Source: Pseudomonas zanjanensis (GTDB lineage Bacteria; Pseudomonadota; Gammaproteobacteria; Pseudomonadales; Pseudomonadaceae). Taken from it: a stretch of 64,000 bases of DNA. The stretch is from positions 80,976 through 144,975 of the forward strand of contig NZ_JABWRB020000006.1 in assembly GCF_014268745.2 (NCBI RefSeq), given 5' to 3'. The notes beneath the pieces were generated by a model, which was not told where the DNA came from, searched no databases, and worked only from the letters and a program-made list of their open reading frames with translations. Shown one piece after another: positions 25,628 through 37,950 of this stretch. Every line of letters starts with the position of its first letter. Position 1 is the stretch's first letter. Made by a program: the position numbers and the translations under genes.

Positions 25628-26155
25628 ATGCAAAACACCAAGCTCTTGCTAACCAGTTTCACCTTTGTGGGACTGCTCGCACTCGCCGGTTGTTCATTCC
25701 CCGGGGTTTACAAAATCGACATCCAGCAGGGCAATGTCGTCACGCAGGACATGATAGACCAGTTACGCCCGGGAATGACCCGCCGGCAAGTACGGTTTAT
25801 CATGGGTAACCCTCTGCTGACCGACACGTTCCATGCCGATCGCTGGGATTATCTGTACAGCTTGCAGCCAGGCGGCGGTGAGCGCCAGCAGGAACGCATC
25901 AGCGTCATCTTCAGCCCTGACGACCAACTTGTCAGCCTGTCGGGCGATTTCATGCCTGGTGTGAGCCGCGACGAGGCCATCATGGGCAAGGACAGCGGCA
26001 CCACCGTGACCGACCCGGCCCAGAATGCCGAACAGCCGAAACCGGAAAAGCCGGTCAAGCCAGGTTCGTTGCTGGACCAGATCCAGAAGGACGTGGACAA
26101 CGTCGAGACCGTACCGGTCCCGACTCCGGAGCCTCTGGATACGTCGCCGCAATAA
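25628..26155 (+). CDS. bamE: Outer membrane assembly lipoprotein BamE (OmlA)
   Basis: BamE (175 aa) is a lipoprotein of the BAM complex that inserts beta-barrel proteins. A signal peptide ends in the lipobox LALAGC (Cys about 22). The SmpA/OmlA core follows, with GMTRRQVRFIMGNPLLTDTFHADRWDYLYSL (split here: GMTRRQVRFIMGNPLL then DTFHADRWDYLYS). It has a Pro/Glu/Lys-rich C-terminal extension after about residue 120, longer than in E. coli. Divergent from fur. Confidence 0.96.
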   Translation: MQNTKLLLTSFTFVGLLALAGCSFPGVYKIDIQQGNVVTQDMIDQLRPGMTRRQVRFIMGNPLLTDTFHADRWDYLYSLQPGGGERQQERISVIFSPDDQLVSLSGDFMPGVSRDEAIMGKDSGTTVTDPAQNAEQPKPEKPVKPGSLLDQIQKDVDNVETVPVPTPEPLDTSPQ

Positions 26156-26163
26156 ATCGCGAC

Positions 26164-26197
26164 AAGAAAAAAACCCGGCATGCCGGGTTTTTTCTTG
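26164..26197. terminator. Bidirectional terminator between bamE and rnfH
   Basis: AAGAAAAAAA-CCCGGCATGCCGGG-TTTTTTCTT is a symmetrical hairpin with A and T tracts on either side, placed between convergent genes; it can stop transcription from both directions. Confidence 0.9.
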
Positions 26198-26215
26198 CCT
26201 GCGATTCCGGCCAGG

Positions 26216-26518
26216 TTATTGCTCCGATTGTCGCGCCTGGGCAGCCTTGGCCGCGCGCAGGCGGCGAATTTCCTTCGGATCAGCCAATAAAGGTCGATAA
26301 ATTTCCAATCGATCGGCCGCTCGCACCACTTGGTTATCCAGATCGGCAACCACCTTGCCAAAAATCCCCACCGGGCAAGTTGCCAGGTCCAGCTCCGGGA
26401 ATACGTCGGCAATCCCCGACGCCACCAGCGCTGCGCGAACACTGGTGCCTTCCTGCACCCTGCAGGTGCGCAAGACCTGGCGATCCACCGAGGCGTACAC
26501 CACTTCTATCTCGATCAA
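26216..26518 (-). CDS. rnfH: RnfH family Ubiquitin-like protein
   Basis: RnfH (100 aa, RatB/UPF0125) is a small beta-grasp protein of unclear role, often paired with ratA. It begins MIEIEVVYASVDRQVL and carries VGIFGKVVADLDNQVVRAADRLEIYRPL, shown here in two parts: VGIFGKVV and RAADRLEIYRPL. Its start overlaps the ratA stop by ATGA, so the two are translationally coupled. Confidence 0.93.
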   Translation of the reverse strand: MIEIEVVYASVDRQVLRTCRVQEGTSVRAALVASGIADVFPELDLATCPVGIFGKVVADLDNQVVRAADRLEIYRPLLADPKEIRRLRAAKAAQARQSEQ

Positions 26519-26958
26519 CGCTTGAGCTCTGCGTTCTGCTTGGCGCGCTGACAGAACGCATCGACCAGGGTATTGGCGGCCTGGTTGAACAGCGGTCCCA
26601 ATGTTGCTCGTACCAACGGACCGGCGTAGTCAAATGAAAGGTCCAGGCTGATCTTGCAGGCTTTCTCGCCAAGCGGCTTGAACACCCATACACCATGGAG
26701 CTGGTTGAATGGCCCTTCTTCAAGGTTCATTTCGATGGACTGGCCAGGCACCAAGGTATTTCGAGTAACAAAATGCTGGCTCAGGCCGCCCTTGGCGACG
26801 TTGAGGCTGGCGCGCATATGGGTTTCGGAGCTCTCGAGCACCTCGGCAGACGAGCACCAAGGCAGGAACTCCGGATAACTCGCCACATCATTGACCAAGT
26901 CGTAAAGCGCCTGCGCCGGGTAGGGCAGCAAGGCCGAGCGTTGAATATGTGTCGTCAT
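26515..26958 (-). CDS. ratA: RatA / COQ10-type START-domain protein
   Basis: This 147-aa protein belongs to the RatA/COQ10 polyketide-cyclase-like START family. It starts MTTHIQRSALLPYPAQALYD and contains VASYPEFLPWCSSAEVL and the C-terminal LFNQAANTLVDAFCQRA. RatA of E. coli has been described as inhibiting 70S formation, while the eukaryotic relative binds coenzyme Q; which applies here is open. ATG 26958 fits the family; ten extra upstream residues overlap the next gene. Confidence 0.92.
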   Translation of the reverse strand: MTTHIQRSALLPYPAQALYDLVNDVASYPEFLPWCSSAEVLESSETHMRASLNVAKGGLSQHFVTRNTLVPGQSIEMNLEEGPFNQLHGVWVFKPLGEKACKISLDLSFDYAGPLVRATLGPLFNQAANTLVDAFCQRAKQNAELKR

Positions 26959-26965
26959 GTAAGCG

Positions 26966-28369
26966 TCACTTCCACAGCTGGGCGGCAAACACTACGAGAA
27001 TGCCAATGGGCGCCACATAGCGCATCAAGAACAGGCTCAAGGCGAACAATACAGGACTGCGCAGCGACAACTCATCACGCACGGCTTCACGCCCCATGAT
27101 CCACCCTGCAAACACCACGAAACACAGACCTCCCAGTGGAAGCATGATCCGAGATGTGAAGAAATCAATCACGCCAAAGAAATCCAGCCCTCCGGTTGCT
27201 CCCCACTGGTAGAGATGGAACAGCCCGTCTTCGTTCACGAAAAACTTCGCCTGCTTCCATATATTGAAGGAAAACACCGTGCCCAAGCCCACGAACCAGC
27301 AAGTGAAAGCCAGCCAGAACGTGACCCAGGCGCGACTCAAGCGGGTGCGCTCGACCAGATAGGCCACCATGGGTTCAAGCAGAGAGATGGCCGAACTCCA
27401 GGCGGCAATCGCCACCAGGACAAAAAACACCACGCCCATGACTTGGCCGAACGCCATGCTACCGAAAGCAAATGGCAGGCTGACGAACATCAGCCCCGGC
27501 CCTTCGCTGGGGTTCAGGCCGGCGGCAAACACAATCGGAAACAATGCCACGCCCGCCAGCAGCGACACGAAGGTATCCAGCAGCGCAACACCGACAACAG
27601 TCCTGGTCAGCGACGCATTTTTCGGCATGTAGGCGCCGTAGATCATGATCGAACCGACCCCGACACTGAGGGAAAAGAACGCGTGCCCCATGGCCGGTAG
27701 CAGGCCATCCATGACTTTTTCCGGCTTGAAGTCGAACATGAAATGCACGCCTTCCATGAAGTGTCCGGTCGTCATGCTGTAGCCCAGCAGGACCAGGATC
27801 ATCACGAAAAGCAAGGGCATCATGATCCGCAGGCTGCGCTCAAGCCCTGCCACCACGCCCCGGGCTATCACCACGGCGGAAAGCACCATGAAAAGCGTGT
27901 GCCAAAGCGTGAGTCTCCAAGGGTCGGCGATCACATTGCCGAAGTAAGCGCCGACCTGATCAGGCGTCGCCCCCTGGAAATCGCCTCGCCCCATGTCGAT
28001 GATGTAGTCCAGCGACCAGCCACCGACCACGCTATAGAAGGACAAGATCAACAGTGCCGTGATCATCCCGGCGAACGCACCCCAGGACCACTTCGGCGAG
28101 TGTCCTGCCTCCACGGCCAACACCTTCAGCGCGTTGGCCGGGCTTTGCCGGGCGCGACGGCCGATCAGTGTCTCCGCCAGCATGACCGGCGCGCCGATCA
28201 GGGCGATGCAGGCCAGGAACATCAATACGAAGGCACCGCCACCGTAGACGCCGACCATGTATGGAAACTTCCAGATACTACCCAGCCCCACGGCGGAACC
28301 GGTCGCCGCGAATATGAAGACCCAGCGGCTAGCCCAACTGCCGTGGACAGAAACCTTGTCTGTCGACAT
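26966..28369 (-). CDS. Sodium-dependent transporter, NSS/SNF family
   Basis: This 467-aa inner-membrane protein has about 11-12 hydrophobic segments and the NSS signatures: ATGSAVGLGSIWKFPYM (TM1, Na/substrate site) and GGGAFVLMFLACIALIG (TM2), plus SLSVGVGSIMIYGAY and AAWSSAISLLEP. The family moves amino acids or related compounds with Na+; the substrate cannot be told from sequence. ATG 28369 (MSTDKVSV) is chosen over a 17-residue longer frame. It is 7 bases upstream of ratA and divergent from smpB. Confidence 0.93.
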   Translation of the reverse strand: MSTDKVSVHGSWASRWVFIFAATGSAVGLGSIWKFPYMVGVYGGGAFVLMFLACIALIGAPVMLAETLIGRRARQSPANALKVLAVEAGHSPKWSWGAFAGMITALLILSFYSVVGGWSLDYIIDMGRGDFQGATPDQVGAYFGNVIADPWRLTLWHTLFMVLSAVVIARGVVAGLERSLRIMMPLLFVMILVLLGYSMTTGHFMEGVHFMFDFKPEKVMDGLLPAMGHAFFSLSVGVGSIMIYGAYMPKNASLTRTVVGVALLDTFVSLLAGVALFPIVFAAGLNPSEGPGLMFVSLPFAFGSMAFGQVMGVVFFVLVAIAAWSSAISLLEPMVAYLVERTRLSRAWVTFWLAFTCWFVGLGTVFSFNIWKQAKFFVNEDGLFHLYQWGATGGLDFFGVIDFFTSRIMLPLGGLCFVVFAGWIMGREAVRDELSLRSPVLFALSLFLMRYVAPIGILVVFAAQLWK

Positions 28370-28487
28370 CGTGATCACGCCCAAGCGTTCAAAAAAGAGG
28401 CCGCATTGTCCGGGATTCACTCAACGTGCTCAAGCACGCAGCTTCACCGTAGCCGACACGCACGCAACTGCCTATAATGCCGCCCCT

Positions 28488-28970
28488 ATGGCTAAACAGA
28501 AGAAACACCCCACAGGGACCATCGCGCAAAACAAAAAGGCGCGACACGATTACTTCATCGAACAACGTTTCGAGGCTGGCATGGTCCTGGCCGGCTGGGA
28601 AGTAAAGAGCTTGCGTGCCGGCAAGGCGCAACTGGTCGACAGTTATGTCTTGCTCAAGGACGGCGAAGCCTGGCTGCTGGGCAGTCATATCACGCCGCTG
28701 ACCACCGCCAGCACCCATGTCATCGCCGATCCCGTGCGTTCGCGCAAGCTGCTGCTCAACAAGCGCGAGCTGGAAAAGCTCTTCGCCTCCGTGCAGCAGA
28801 AGGGCTACACCTGCGTCTGCACGTCGTTGTACTGGAGCAAGCACTTGATCAAGTGCGAAATTGCGCTGGGCAAGGGCAAGAAGGAGTACGACAAGCGCGA
28901 TACCGAGCGCGAACGCGATGCCGGCCGCGAGCTGCAGCGCGCGGTGCGCAACAAGGGCAAGGAAGACTGA
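28488..28970 (+). CDS. smpB: SsrA-binding protein SmpB
   Basis: SmpB (160 aa) binds tmRNA and delivers it to stalled ribosomes for trans-translation. It starts MAKQKKHPTGTIAQNKKARH, contains AGWEVKSLRAGKAQLVDSYV and ends with the basic tail (KEYDKRDTERERDAGREL..) that occupies the mRNA channel. No Shine-Dalgarno is visible; a TATAAT hexamer lies at 28473-28478, only 9 bases before the ATG. Its RNA partner ssrA is about 9.4 kb away. Confidence 0.98.
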   Translation: MAKQKKHPTGTIAQNKKARHDYFIEQRFEAGMVLAGWEVKSLRAGKAQLVDSYVLLKDGEAWLLGSHITPLTTASTHVIADPVRSRKLLLNKRELEKLFASVQQKGYTCVCTSLYWSKHLIKCEIALGKGKKEYDKRDTERERDAGRELQRAVRNKGKED

Positions 28971-28986
28971 TTCTTTCGTCCTTGAG

Positions 28987-29155
28987 ACCGCTTTCGCGAG
29001 CAAGCCCGCTCCCACACCAGATCCCGGCAATACACAGATCCTGTGTTCACTGAAGATCCACTGTGGGAGCCGAGCTTGCTCGCGATGACGGTGGCACATG
29101 CGACAGTGATGTGTCAGACAGACCGCTTTCGCGAGCAGGCTCGCTCCCACAGGGG
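28987..29155. repeat. Cluster of three REP-type elements
   Basis: Three copies of a Pseudomonas REP-like motif occur: ACCGCTTTCGCGAGCAAGCC..GCTCCCACA (28987-29017), its inverse CTGTGGGAGCCGAGCTTGCT..GCGATGACGGT (29061-29094), and ACCGCTTTCGCGAGCAGGCT..GCTCCCACAGG (29122-29155). Copies 1 and 3 are direct and copy 2 is inverted, so a REPIN-like folded structure is possible downstream of smpB. Confidence 0.85.
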
Positions 29156-29168
29156 GCCACCGGCGCGA

Positions 29169-29936
29169 TTACATCCCTTTACGCCGCTCCGCCCGCGCCA
29201 CGCGCTGTACTTCCTGACGCACCTCTTCCAAGACTTCCTGCACATACAAGATATGTCGGCTGGAAACTTCCCGCGCCTGTTCGGCATGCCCATCCATAAT
29301 GGCCTGGTACAACTCCCGATGCTGGCTGATCAGCATGTCGCGGGTCTCACTGCGCTGCTTATACATGCCGCCGATATTGGTGACGACGTTGCGCTTGAGC
29401 AGGTCGAACAAGCCACGAATGGTGTGCAGCAGTACCGCATTATGGCTGGCCTCGGCGATCGCCAGATGGAATCGGGCATCCGCCGCGCCCTCCTCCGCCC
29501 GACTGACCTCGTCGTGGCGCGAGTAACAATCCTGCAGTTCGTCGAACGCCGCCGTCAGCCGCTCGCGATCCACCTCCGTGGCCCGCAGTGCCGCGTAATA
29601 AGCGCAGGAAGCCTCCAGCGTGTGACGGAACTCCAGCAAATCGCGCTGTGCTTCGGGGTTGCTTTCCAACAGTTGCAGCAGCGGATCACTGAACGTCGAG
29701 CCCAGCGACTCCACCACATAGTTGCCGCCGCCCTGGCGACTGATCAACAAGCCTTTGGCCGTCAGCTTCTGGATCGCTTCACGCAACGAGGGGCGTGACA
29801 CACCGAACTGCTCGGCCAGGGTCCGCTCGGCGGGCAGCCGCTCACCCGACTTCAGCGTGCCCTCAAGGATCATGCCTTCAAGCCGCTCGACAATATCGTC
29901 AGACAAACGGCGCTGACGAATCTGATCAAACCCCAT
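29169..29936 (-). CDS. lldR: FadR/GntR (FCD) transcriptional regulator, LldR-like
   Basis: This 255-aa repressor has an N-terminal winged helix (FGVSRPSLREAIQKLTAKGL, about residues 49-68) and a C-terminal FCD ligand domain with the metal His/Asp pattern (RFHLAIAEASHNAVL). It diverges from lldP, so it most likely controls the lactate operon in response to lactate, as LldR does in other Pseudomonas. Likely operator: the palindrome at 30130-30146. Confidence 0.88.
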   Translation of the reverse strand: MGFDQIRQRRLSDDIVERLEGMILEGTLKSGERLPAERTLAEQFGVSRPSLREAIQKLTAKGLLISRQGGGNYVVESLGSTFSDPLLQLLESNPEAQRDLLEFRHTLEASCAYYAALRATEVDRERLTAAFDELQDCYSRHDEVSRAEEGAADARFHLAIAEASHNAVLLHTIRGLFDLLKRNVVTNIGGMYKQRSETRDMLISQHRELYQAIMDGHAEQAREVSSRHILYVQEVLEEVRQEVQRVARAERRKGM

Positions 29937-30129
29937 AACTCAATTCTCCACGATCCCGACGGCTCGCCGGGCTCTCTATTCTGGCCCATCCGGGCCGTGC
30001 TCACACCCACCAAAAGCCATTTGTTCGAACGGATCAGATGCGTTCTGCACCGCTTATTCGACGAAAGTTTCAGGGCGGCAAATTGACACACGACAACCAA
30101 GGCTTTTACCCTAGCCGACAGCGCTTGTA

Positions 30130-30146
30130 AATTGGTAATACCAATT
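30130..30146. promoter_or_regulatory. Putative LldR operator
   Basis: AATTGGTA-A-TACCAATT is a perfect 17-base palindrome matching the GntR/FCD operator pattern TNGTNNNACNA. It lies between the divergent lldR and lldP, about 50 bases before the lldP start. Confidence 0.75.
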
Positions 30147-30198
30147 ATCCAAATCGCTGATCAGTGCCTGACCAACAACAATTAGGGGCCCACCCATC

Positions 30199-31893
30199 AT
30201 GCAAACCTGGCAACAGCTCTACAGCCCGCTCGGCAGCCTCGGCTTGTCCGCACTCGCGGCCGTTATTCCCATCGTATTTTTCTTCCTGGCCCTGGCGGTG
30301 TTTCGCCTCAAGGGGCATGTGGCCGGCAGCATCACCTTGGCCCTGGCGATTGCAGTGGCGATCTTTGCGTTCAATATGCCCGCAGACATGGCCTTCGCCG
30401 CTGCCGGCTATGGCTTTGCCTATGGCCTGTGGCCCATTGCCTGGATCATCGTCGCCGCAGTGTTTCTCTACAAACTGACCGTCAAGAGCGGCCAGTTCGA
30501 AGTGATTCGCAGCTCGGTGCTGTCGATTACCGATGACCAACGCCTGCAAGTGCTGTTGATCGGTTTCTGCTTTGGCGCATTCCTGGAAGGTGCCGCGGGC
30601 TTCGGCGCACCGGTGGCGATCACTGCCGCCCTGCTGGTCGGCCTGGGCTTCAACCCCCTGTACGCTGCGGGCCTGTGCCTGATCGCCAACACCGCCCCCG
30701 TGGCGTTCGGCGCGCTGGGCATCCCGATCATCGTGGCCGGTCAGGTCACCGGGATCGACGCGTTCAAGATCGGCGCCATGACCGGTCGCCAATTGCCCTT
30801 GCTGTCGCTGTTCGTGCCGTTCTGGCTGGTATTCATGATGGACGGCCTGCGCGGCGTGCGGGAAACCTGGCCAGCAGCGCTGGTGGCCGGCTTGAGCTTT
30901 GCCATCACCCAATATTTCACCTCCAACTTCATCGGCCCGGAACTGCCGGACATCACCTCCGCCCTGGCCAGCCTGATTTCCCTGACGCTGTTCCTGAAAA
31001 TCTGGCAGCCCAAGCGCACCGCCGGCGCCCAGATTGCCGGCACCACCTCCAGCGCAACGGTCACCGCCAACGCCGGCGGTTTCGGCCAACCGCGCAGCAC
31101 CGTGGCGTCGCCCTACAGCCTGGGGGAAATCATCAAGGCGTGGTCGCCGTTCCTGATTCTTACCGTGCTGGTGACGATCTGGACCCTCAAGCCGTTCAAG
31201 GCCATGTTCGCCGCCGGCGGCTCGATGTACGGCTGGGTGTTCAACTTCGCCATTGCGCACCTGGACCAGATGGTGATCAAGGTCGCGCCCATCGTGATCA
31301 ACCCCACCGCCATCCCGGCCGTGTTCAAGCTGGATCCGATTTCCGCCACCGGCACGGCGATTTTCTTCTCCGCACTGATCTCGATGCTGGTGCTGAAGAT
31401 CAACCTGAAAACTGGTCTTACCACTTTTAAAGAGACGCTTTTCGAGCTGCGCTGGCCGATCCTGTCCATCGGCATGGTGCTGGCGTTCGCGTTCGTCACC
31501 AACTATTCGGGCATGTCGTCGACCATGGCCCTGGTCCTGGCAGGCACGGGCGCGGCGTTCCCGTTCTTCTCGCCGTTCCTGGGTTGGCTGGGCGTGTTCC
31601 TGACCGGCTCCGATACCTCATCCAACGCGCTGTTCAGCTCGCTGCAAGCCACCACCGCGCACCAGATCGGCGTCAGCGACACCTTGCTTGTCGCGGCCAA
31701 CACCAGCGGCGGGGTGACCGGCAAGATGATTTCGCCACAATCGATCGCGGTGGCCTGCGCCGCGACCGGGCTGGTGGGCAAGGAATCGGATCTGTTCCGT
31801 TTCACCCTCAAACACAGCCTATTCTTTGCAACGATTGTCGGCTTGATCACGTTGGCCCAGGCCTACTGGTTTACCGGCATGCTGGTTCATTAA
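30199..31893 (+). CDS. lldP: L-lactate permease
   Basis: LldP (564 aa) imports lactate (and glycolate) with protons through the inner membrane. The sequence is almost all hydrophobic segments, about 12-14, with family blocks EGAAGFGAPVAITAALLVGLG (cut: EGAAGFGAPVAITAAL) and FLGWLGVFLTGSDTSSNALF. The C terminus has ANTSGGVTGKMISPQSIAVA. First gene of the lactate operon. A hairpin follows (31920-31943) before lutA. Confidence 0.96.
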   Translation: MQTWQQLYSPLGSLGLSALAAVIPIVFFFLALAVFRLKGHVAGSITLALAIAVAIFAFNMPADMAFAAAGYGFAYGLWPIAWIIVAAVFLYKLTVKSGQFEVIRSSVLSITDDQRLQVLLIGFCFGAFLEGAAGFGAPVAITAALLVGLGFNPLYAAGLCLIANTAPVAFGALGIPIIVAGQVTGIDAFKIGAMTGRQLPLLSLFVPFWLVFMMDGLRGVRETWPAALVAGLSFAITQYFTSNFIGPELPDITSALASLISLTLFLKIWQPKRTAGAQIAGTTSSATVTANAGGFGQPRSTVASPYSLGEIIKAWSPFLILTVLVTIWTLKPFKAMFAAGGSMYGWVFNFAIAHLDQMVIKVAPIVINPTAIPAVFKLDPISATGTAIFFSALISMLVLKINLKTGLTTFKETLFELRWPILSIGMVLAFAFVTNYSGMSSTMALVLAGTGAAFPFFSPFLGWLGVFLTGSDTSSNALFSSLQATTAHQIGVSDTLLVAANTSGGVTGKMISPQSIAVACAATGLVGKESDLFRFTLKHSLFFATIVGLITLAQAYWFTGMLVH

Positions 31894-31919
31894 GTCCTAC
31901 ACGCAATACTGGAAAAACC

Positions 31920-32004
31920 GACGCCGAACCGTGATTCGGCGTCTGCTATTCACAACCGGGTCTGCAAGGCTGCTGAAAGATTTCCTGGCTATATTCAGCA
32001 GCCT
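31920..32004 (+). terminator. Two hairpins between lldP and lutA
   Basis: GACGCCGAA-CCGTGA-TTCGGCGTC (31920-31943) forms a 9-bp stem, and AGGCTGCTGAA...TTCAGCAGCCT (31967-32004) an 11-bp stem around a 16-base loop. Neither has a strong T run. They may give partial termination or protect the lldP mRNA, letting lldP and lut genes be expressed at different levels. Confidence 0.5.
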
Positions 32005-32043
32005 CAGCGGACGGATAACCGGGACCACCCGGAGACACGCCTG

Positions 32044-32868
32044 ATGAGCGAGCTTTTTTACAACGCCGTACCGAACGCGACCCGTGTCGCCCCGCCCTTG
32101 CCCGAGCCTCGGCAGTACCCCAGCGAGAAACCGCGCCGGGTCTATCTGTTCGGCACATGCGTGGTGGACCTGTTCTATCCCGAAGCCGGAATGGATGCGA
32201 TTCACCTGCTGGAGCGCGAAGGGATCCGGGTGGACTACCCGCAGGGGCAAAGTTGCTGCGGCCAACCGGCCTACACCTCGGGCTATACCGAGCAGGCGCG
32301 GACCGTGGCCCGGGCGCAACTGGCCTTGTTTGCCGAAGACTATCCGGTGGTGGTGCCCTCGGGCTCCTGTGCCGGCATGTTGCGCGAGCATTATGCCGAC
32401 CTGTTCAAGGACGAGCCGCAAACGCTCAAGCAGGTCCAGGCCTTGGCGGCCCGGACCTATGAACTGGCCGAGTTCCTGCTGTTTGTCTGCAAGGTGCAGC
32501 TGAACGACAACGGCGAGCCGGTGAAGGTCGCGCTGCATACGTCCTGCTCGGCACGGCGTGAAATGAATACCCACCTGCACGGCCGCGCGTTGTTGGCGCA
32601 GCTGCGCAATGTGGAGCGAGTCGAACACAGCCACGAAAGCGAATGCTGCGGCTTTGGTGGGACCTTTAGCGTTCGCATGCCGGATATTTCCGGTGCGATG
32701 GTGGCCGACAAGACCCGAGCGCTGAAGGAATCCGGCGCGCACCAGGTCGTCAGCGCTGACTGCGGCTGTTTGATGAACATCAACGGTGCGCTGGAAAAGC
32801 AGCAGGAGGCGTTACGCGGCCAGCACCTGGCGAGTTTCCTCCGCCAGCGCATCGGAGGTGTCGCATGA
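32044..32868 (+). CDS. lutA: L-lactate oxidation Fe-S protein LutA/LldE
   Basis: This 274-aa (Fe-S)-binding protein is one subunit of the LutABC L-lactate dehydrogenase complex. It carries the two CCG-domain motifs, QSCCGQPAY (about residue 70) and ESECCGFGGTF (about 200), that bind iron-sulfur clusters. An N-terminal extension of about 35 residues precedes the first domain. GGAGACA precedes ATG 32044. Overlaps lutB by ATGA. Confidence 0.93.
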   Translation: MSELFYNAVPNATRVAPPLPEPRQYPSEKPRRVYLFGTCVVDLFYPEAGMDAIHLLEREGIRVDYPQGQSCCGQPAYTSGYTEQARTVARAQLALFAEDYPVVVPSGSCAGMLREHYADLFKDEPQTLKQVQALAARTYELAEFLLFVCKVQLNDNGEPVKVALHTSCSARREMNTHLHGRALLAQLRNVERVEHSHESECCGFGGTFSVRMPDISGAMVADKTRALKESGAHQVVSADCGCLMNINGALEKQQEALRGQHLASFLRQRIGGVA

Positions 32869-34322
32869 GCACGCCGACGCTGATTCCGACCGTTGAGGTG
32901 CAGGAAGATTTTCGTGCCCGAGCCCATAAGGCCCTGGACGACACGCAACTGCGAAACAACTTTCGCAGTGCGATGGATTCACTGATGACCAAGCGGGCAA
33001 CGTCCTTCAGCGATGCCCACGAAAGAGAACACCTGCGAGTGCTGGGCAATGCCGTCCGCGCCCGTGCGTTATCCAAGCTGCCCGACCTGCTCGAGCAACT
33101 TGAAAGCAACCTGACCCGCAACGGTGTGAACGTGCACTGGGCGGAAACGGTGGACGAAGCCAACGGCATCGTCCTTTCGATCATCCGCGCTCACGAGGCG
33201 CGGCAAGTGATCAAGGGCAAATCGATGGTCAGCGAAGAGATGGAGATGAACCATTTCCTCGAGGCTCGGGACATTGAATGTCTCGAATCCGACATGGGGG
33301 AATACATCGTCCAACTCGACCACGAGAAGCCTTCACACATCATTATGCCGGCGATCCACAAGAATGCCGGTCAGGTCGCGTCCTTGTTCCACGACAAACT
33401 CGGCGTGGAGTACACCAAGGACGTTGACCAACTCATTCAGATCGGCCGCAGGGTCCTGCGGCAGAAGTTCTTCGAGGCCGACGTCGGCGTCTCCGGCGTC
33501 AACTTCGCCGTCGCCGAAACCGGCACGCTGCTGCTGGTGGAAAACGAAGGCAACGGGCGGATGTCCACCACCGTGCCACCGGTGCACATTGCCGTGACCG
33601 GCATCGAAAAGGTTGTCGAGAACCTGCGTGATGTCGTGCCGCTGCTCTCGCTGCTGACCCGCTCAGCCCTCGGCCAGCCCATCACGACCTACGTCAACAT
33701 GATCTCCGGGCCACGTAAGGCCGAAGAACTGGACGGCCCCCAGGAAGTCCATCTGGTCCTGCTGGACAACGGTCGCAGCCAGGCATTTGCCGACAGTGAA
33801 TTGCGCCAGACCCTGAACTGCATTCGCTGCGGCGCTTGTATGAATCATTGCCCGGTGTACACCCGAATCGGCGGCCATGCCTACGGTGAAGTTTACCCGG
33901 GGCCTATCGGAAAAATCATCACGCCGCACATGGTCGGCCTGGCCAAGGTGCCCGACCACCCGAGCGCCTCCTCGCTGTGCGGTGCCTGCGGTGAAGTGTG
34001 TCCGGTGAAAATTCCGATCCCGGCCTTGCTGCGGCGGCTGCGGGAAGAAAACGTCAAGGCGCCGGACAGCCCTAACCAAGTGATGCGCGGCCAGGGCAGC
34101 AAATACTCGCCCAAGGAACGGTTCATCTGGAATGCCTGGGCCTGGCTCAACAGCTCGCCGCGGCTGTACCGGCTGTTCGGCTTCCTCGCCACGCGCCTGC
34201 GCGCCCTGACGCCTCGAAACGTTGGCCCGTGGACCCAGAACCACAGCGCCCCCAAACCCGCCGCCCGCTCATTGCATGACCTGGCCCGTGAACACCTGAA
34301 CCAGCAGGGAGACCGCCGATGA
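32865..34322 (+). CDS. lutB: L-lactate oxidation Fe-S protein LutB/LldF
   Basis: LutB (485 aa) is the ferredoxin-like subunit of LutABC. The N-terminal LUD domain spans about 70-300. Two 4Fe-4S motifs follow: CIRCGACMNHCPVY (about 320) and CGACGEVCPVKIPIP (about 370). The C-terminal region is the DUF3390-type tail. Starts and stops overlap lutA and lutC by ATGA, so expression is coupled. Confidence 0.95.
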   Translation: MSTPTLIPTVEVQEDFRARAHKALDDTQLRNNFRSAMDSLMTKRATSFSDAHEREHLRVLGNAVRARALSKLPDLLEQLESNLTRNGVNVHWAETVDEANGIVLSIIRAHEARQVIKGKSMVSEEMEMNHFLEARDIECLESDMGEYIVQLDHEKPSHIIMPAIHKNAGQVASLFHDKLGVEYTKDVDQLIQIGRRVLRQKFFEADVGVSGVNFAVAETGTLLLVENEGNGRMSTTVPPVHIAVTGIEKVVENLRDVVPLLSLLTRSALGQPITTYVNMISGPRKAEELDGPQEVHLVLLDNGRSQAFADSELRQTLNCIRCGACMNHCPVYTRIGGHAYGEVYPGPIGKIITPHMVGLAKVPDHPSASSLCGACGEVCPVKIPIPALLRRLREENVKAPDSPNQVMRGQGSKYSPKERFIWNAWAWLNSSPRLYRLFGFLATRLRALTPRNVGPWTQNHSAPKPAARSLHDLAREHLNQQGDRR

Positions 34323-34986
34323 GCGCCAAGGAAAATATCCTCGCCAAGCTGCGTAAAAGCCTGACGGGCACCACGCCGGTTGCCGACAACTTCGATGTCG
34401 AGCTGGTGACGCAAACCTATCGCTATGCGCCCGAGGAACGTATCGCGCAATTGCGCAAGCTGATGGAGGCGGTGCACACCGAAATCCACCTGACCTCCGA
34501 AGAAGGCTGGCCGGCCCTGCTCGCGCAACTGCTGCGCGACCGTCAGTTGCCGAGCCTGCTCATCGCGCCGACGACCATGCACGGGAAAAAAATCACACAG
34601 TTCTGGGCGAACAATCCGGACCTGCCCACCCTCAAGGCCTACGACAGGCCGGTAGAGGAATGGAAAGCCGAACTGTTCAACGACACACCGGCCAGCCTCA
34701 CAGGGACCCTCGGCGCCATTGCCGCCACCGGCAGTCTGATTCTCTGGCCGACGCGGGAAGAGCCGCGACTGATGAGCCTGGTGCCACCGGTGCATTTCGC
34801 CCTGCTCAAGGCCAGCGAGATCCGCGACAACTTCTATGAAGTGCAACAGGAATTCGAATGGGCCCAAGGCATGCCCACCAACGCCCTGCTGGTATCGGGC
34901 CCGTCGAAAACCGCCGACATCGAACAAGTCCTGGCCTACGGCGCCCATGGTCCGAAGGATCTGGTGGTTTTGATTCTGGAGGACCA

Positions 34987-34990
<4 letters not shown>
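34319..34990 (+). CDS. lutC: L-lactate oxidation protein LutC/LldG
   Basis: LutC (223 aa) is the LUD-domain third subunit of LutABC. Recognisable segments are MSAKENILAKLRKSL at the N terminus, FNDTPASLTGTLGAIAATGSL in the middle (about 120-140; given here as TPASLTGTLGAIAATG) and GPSKTADIEQVLAYGAHGPK at the C terminus. It overlaps lutB and the following dehydrogenase gene by ATGA. Confidence 0.94.
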
Positions 34991-37854
<2,864 letters not shown>

Positions 37855-37950
37855 TCACTTGAATAGGCCCGGCTCCGCTGGGCCACCTACTGACTCGGCC
37901 CGGCCGCGACTGTCCAGCGGCACCGAGACCCTACGTTCAAGGAGATACAC

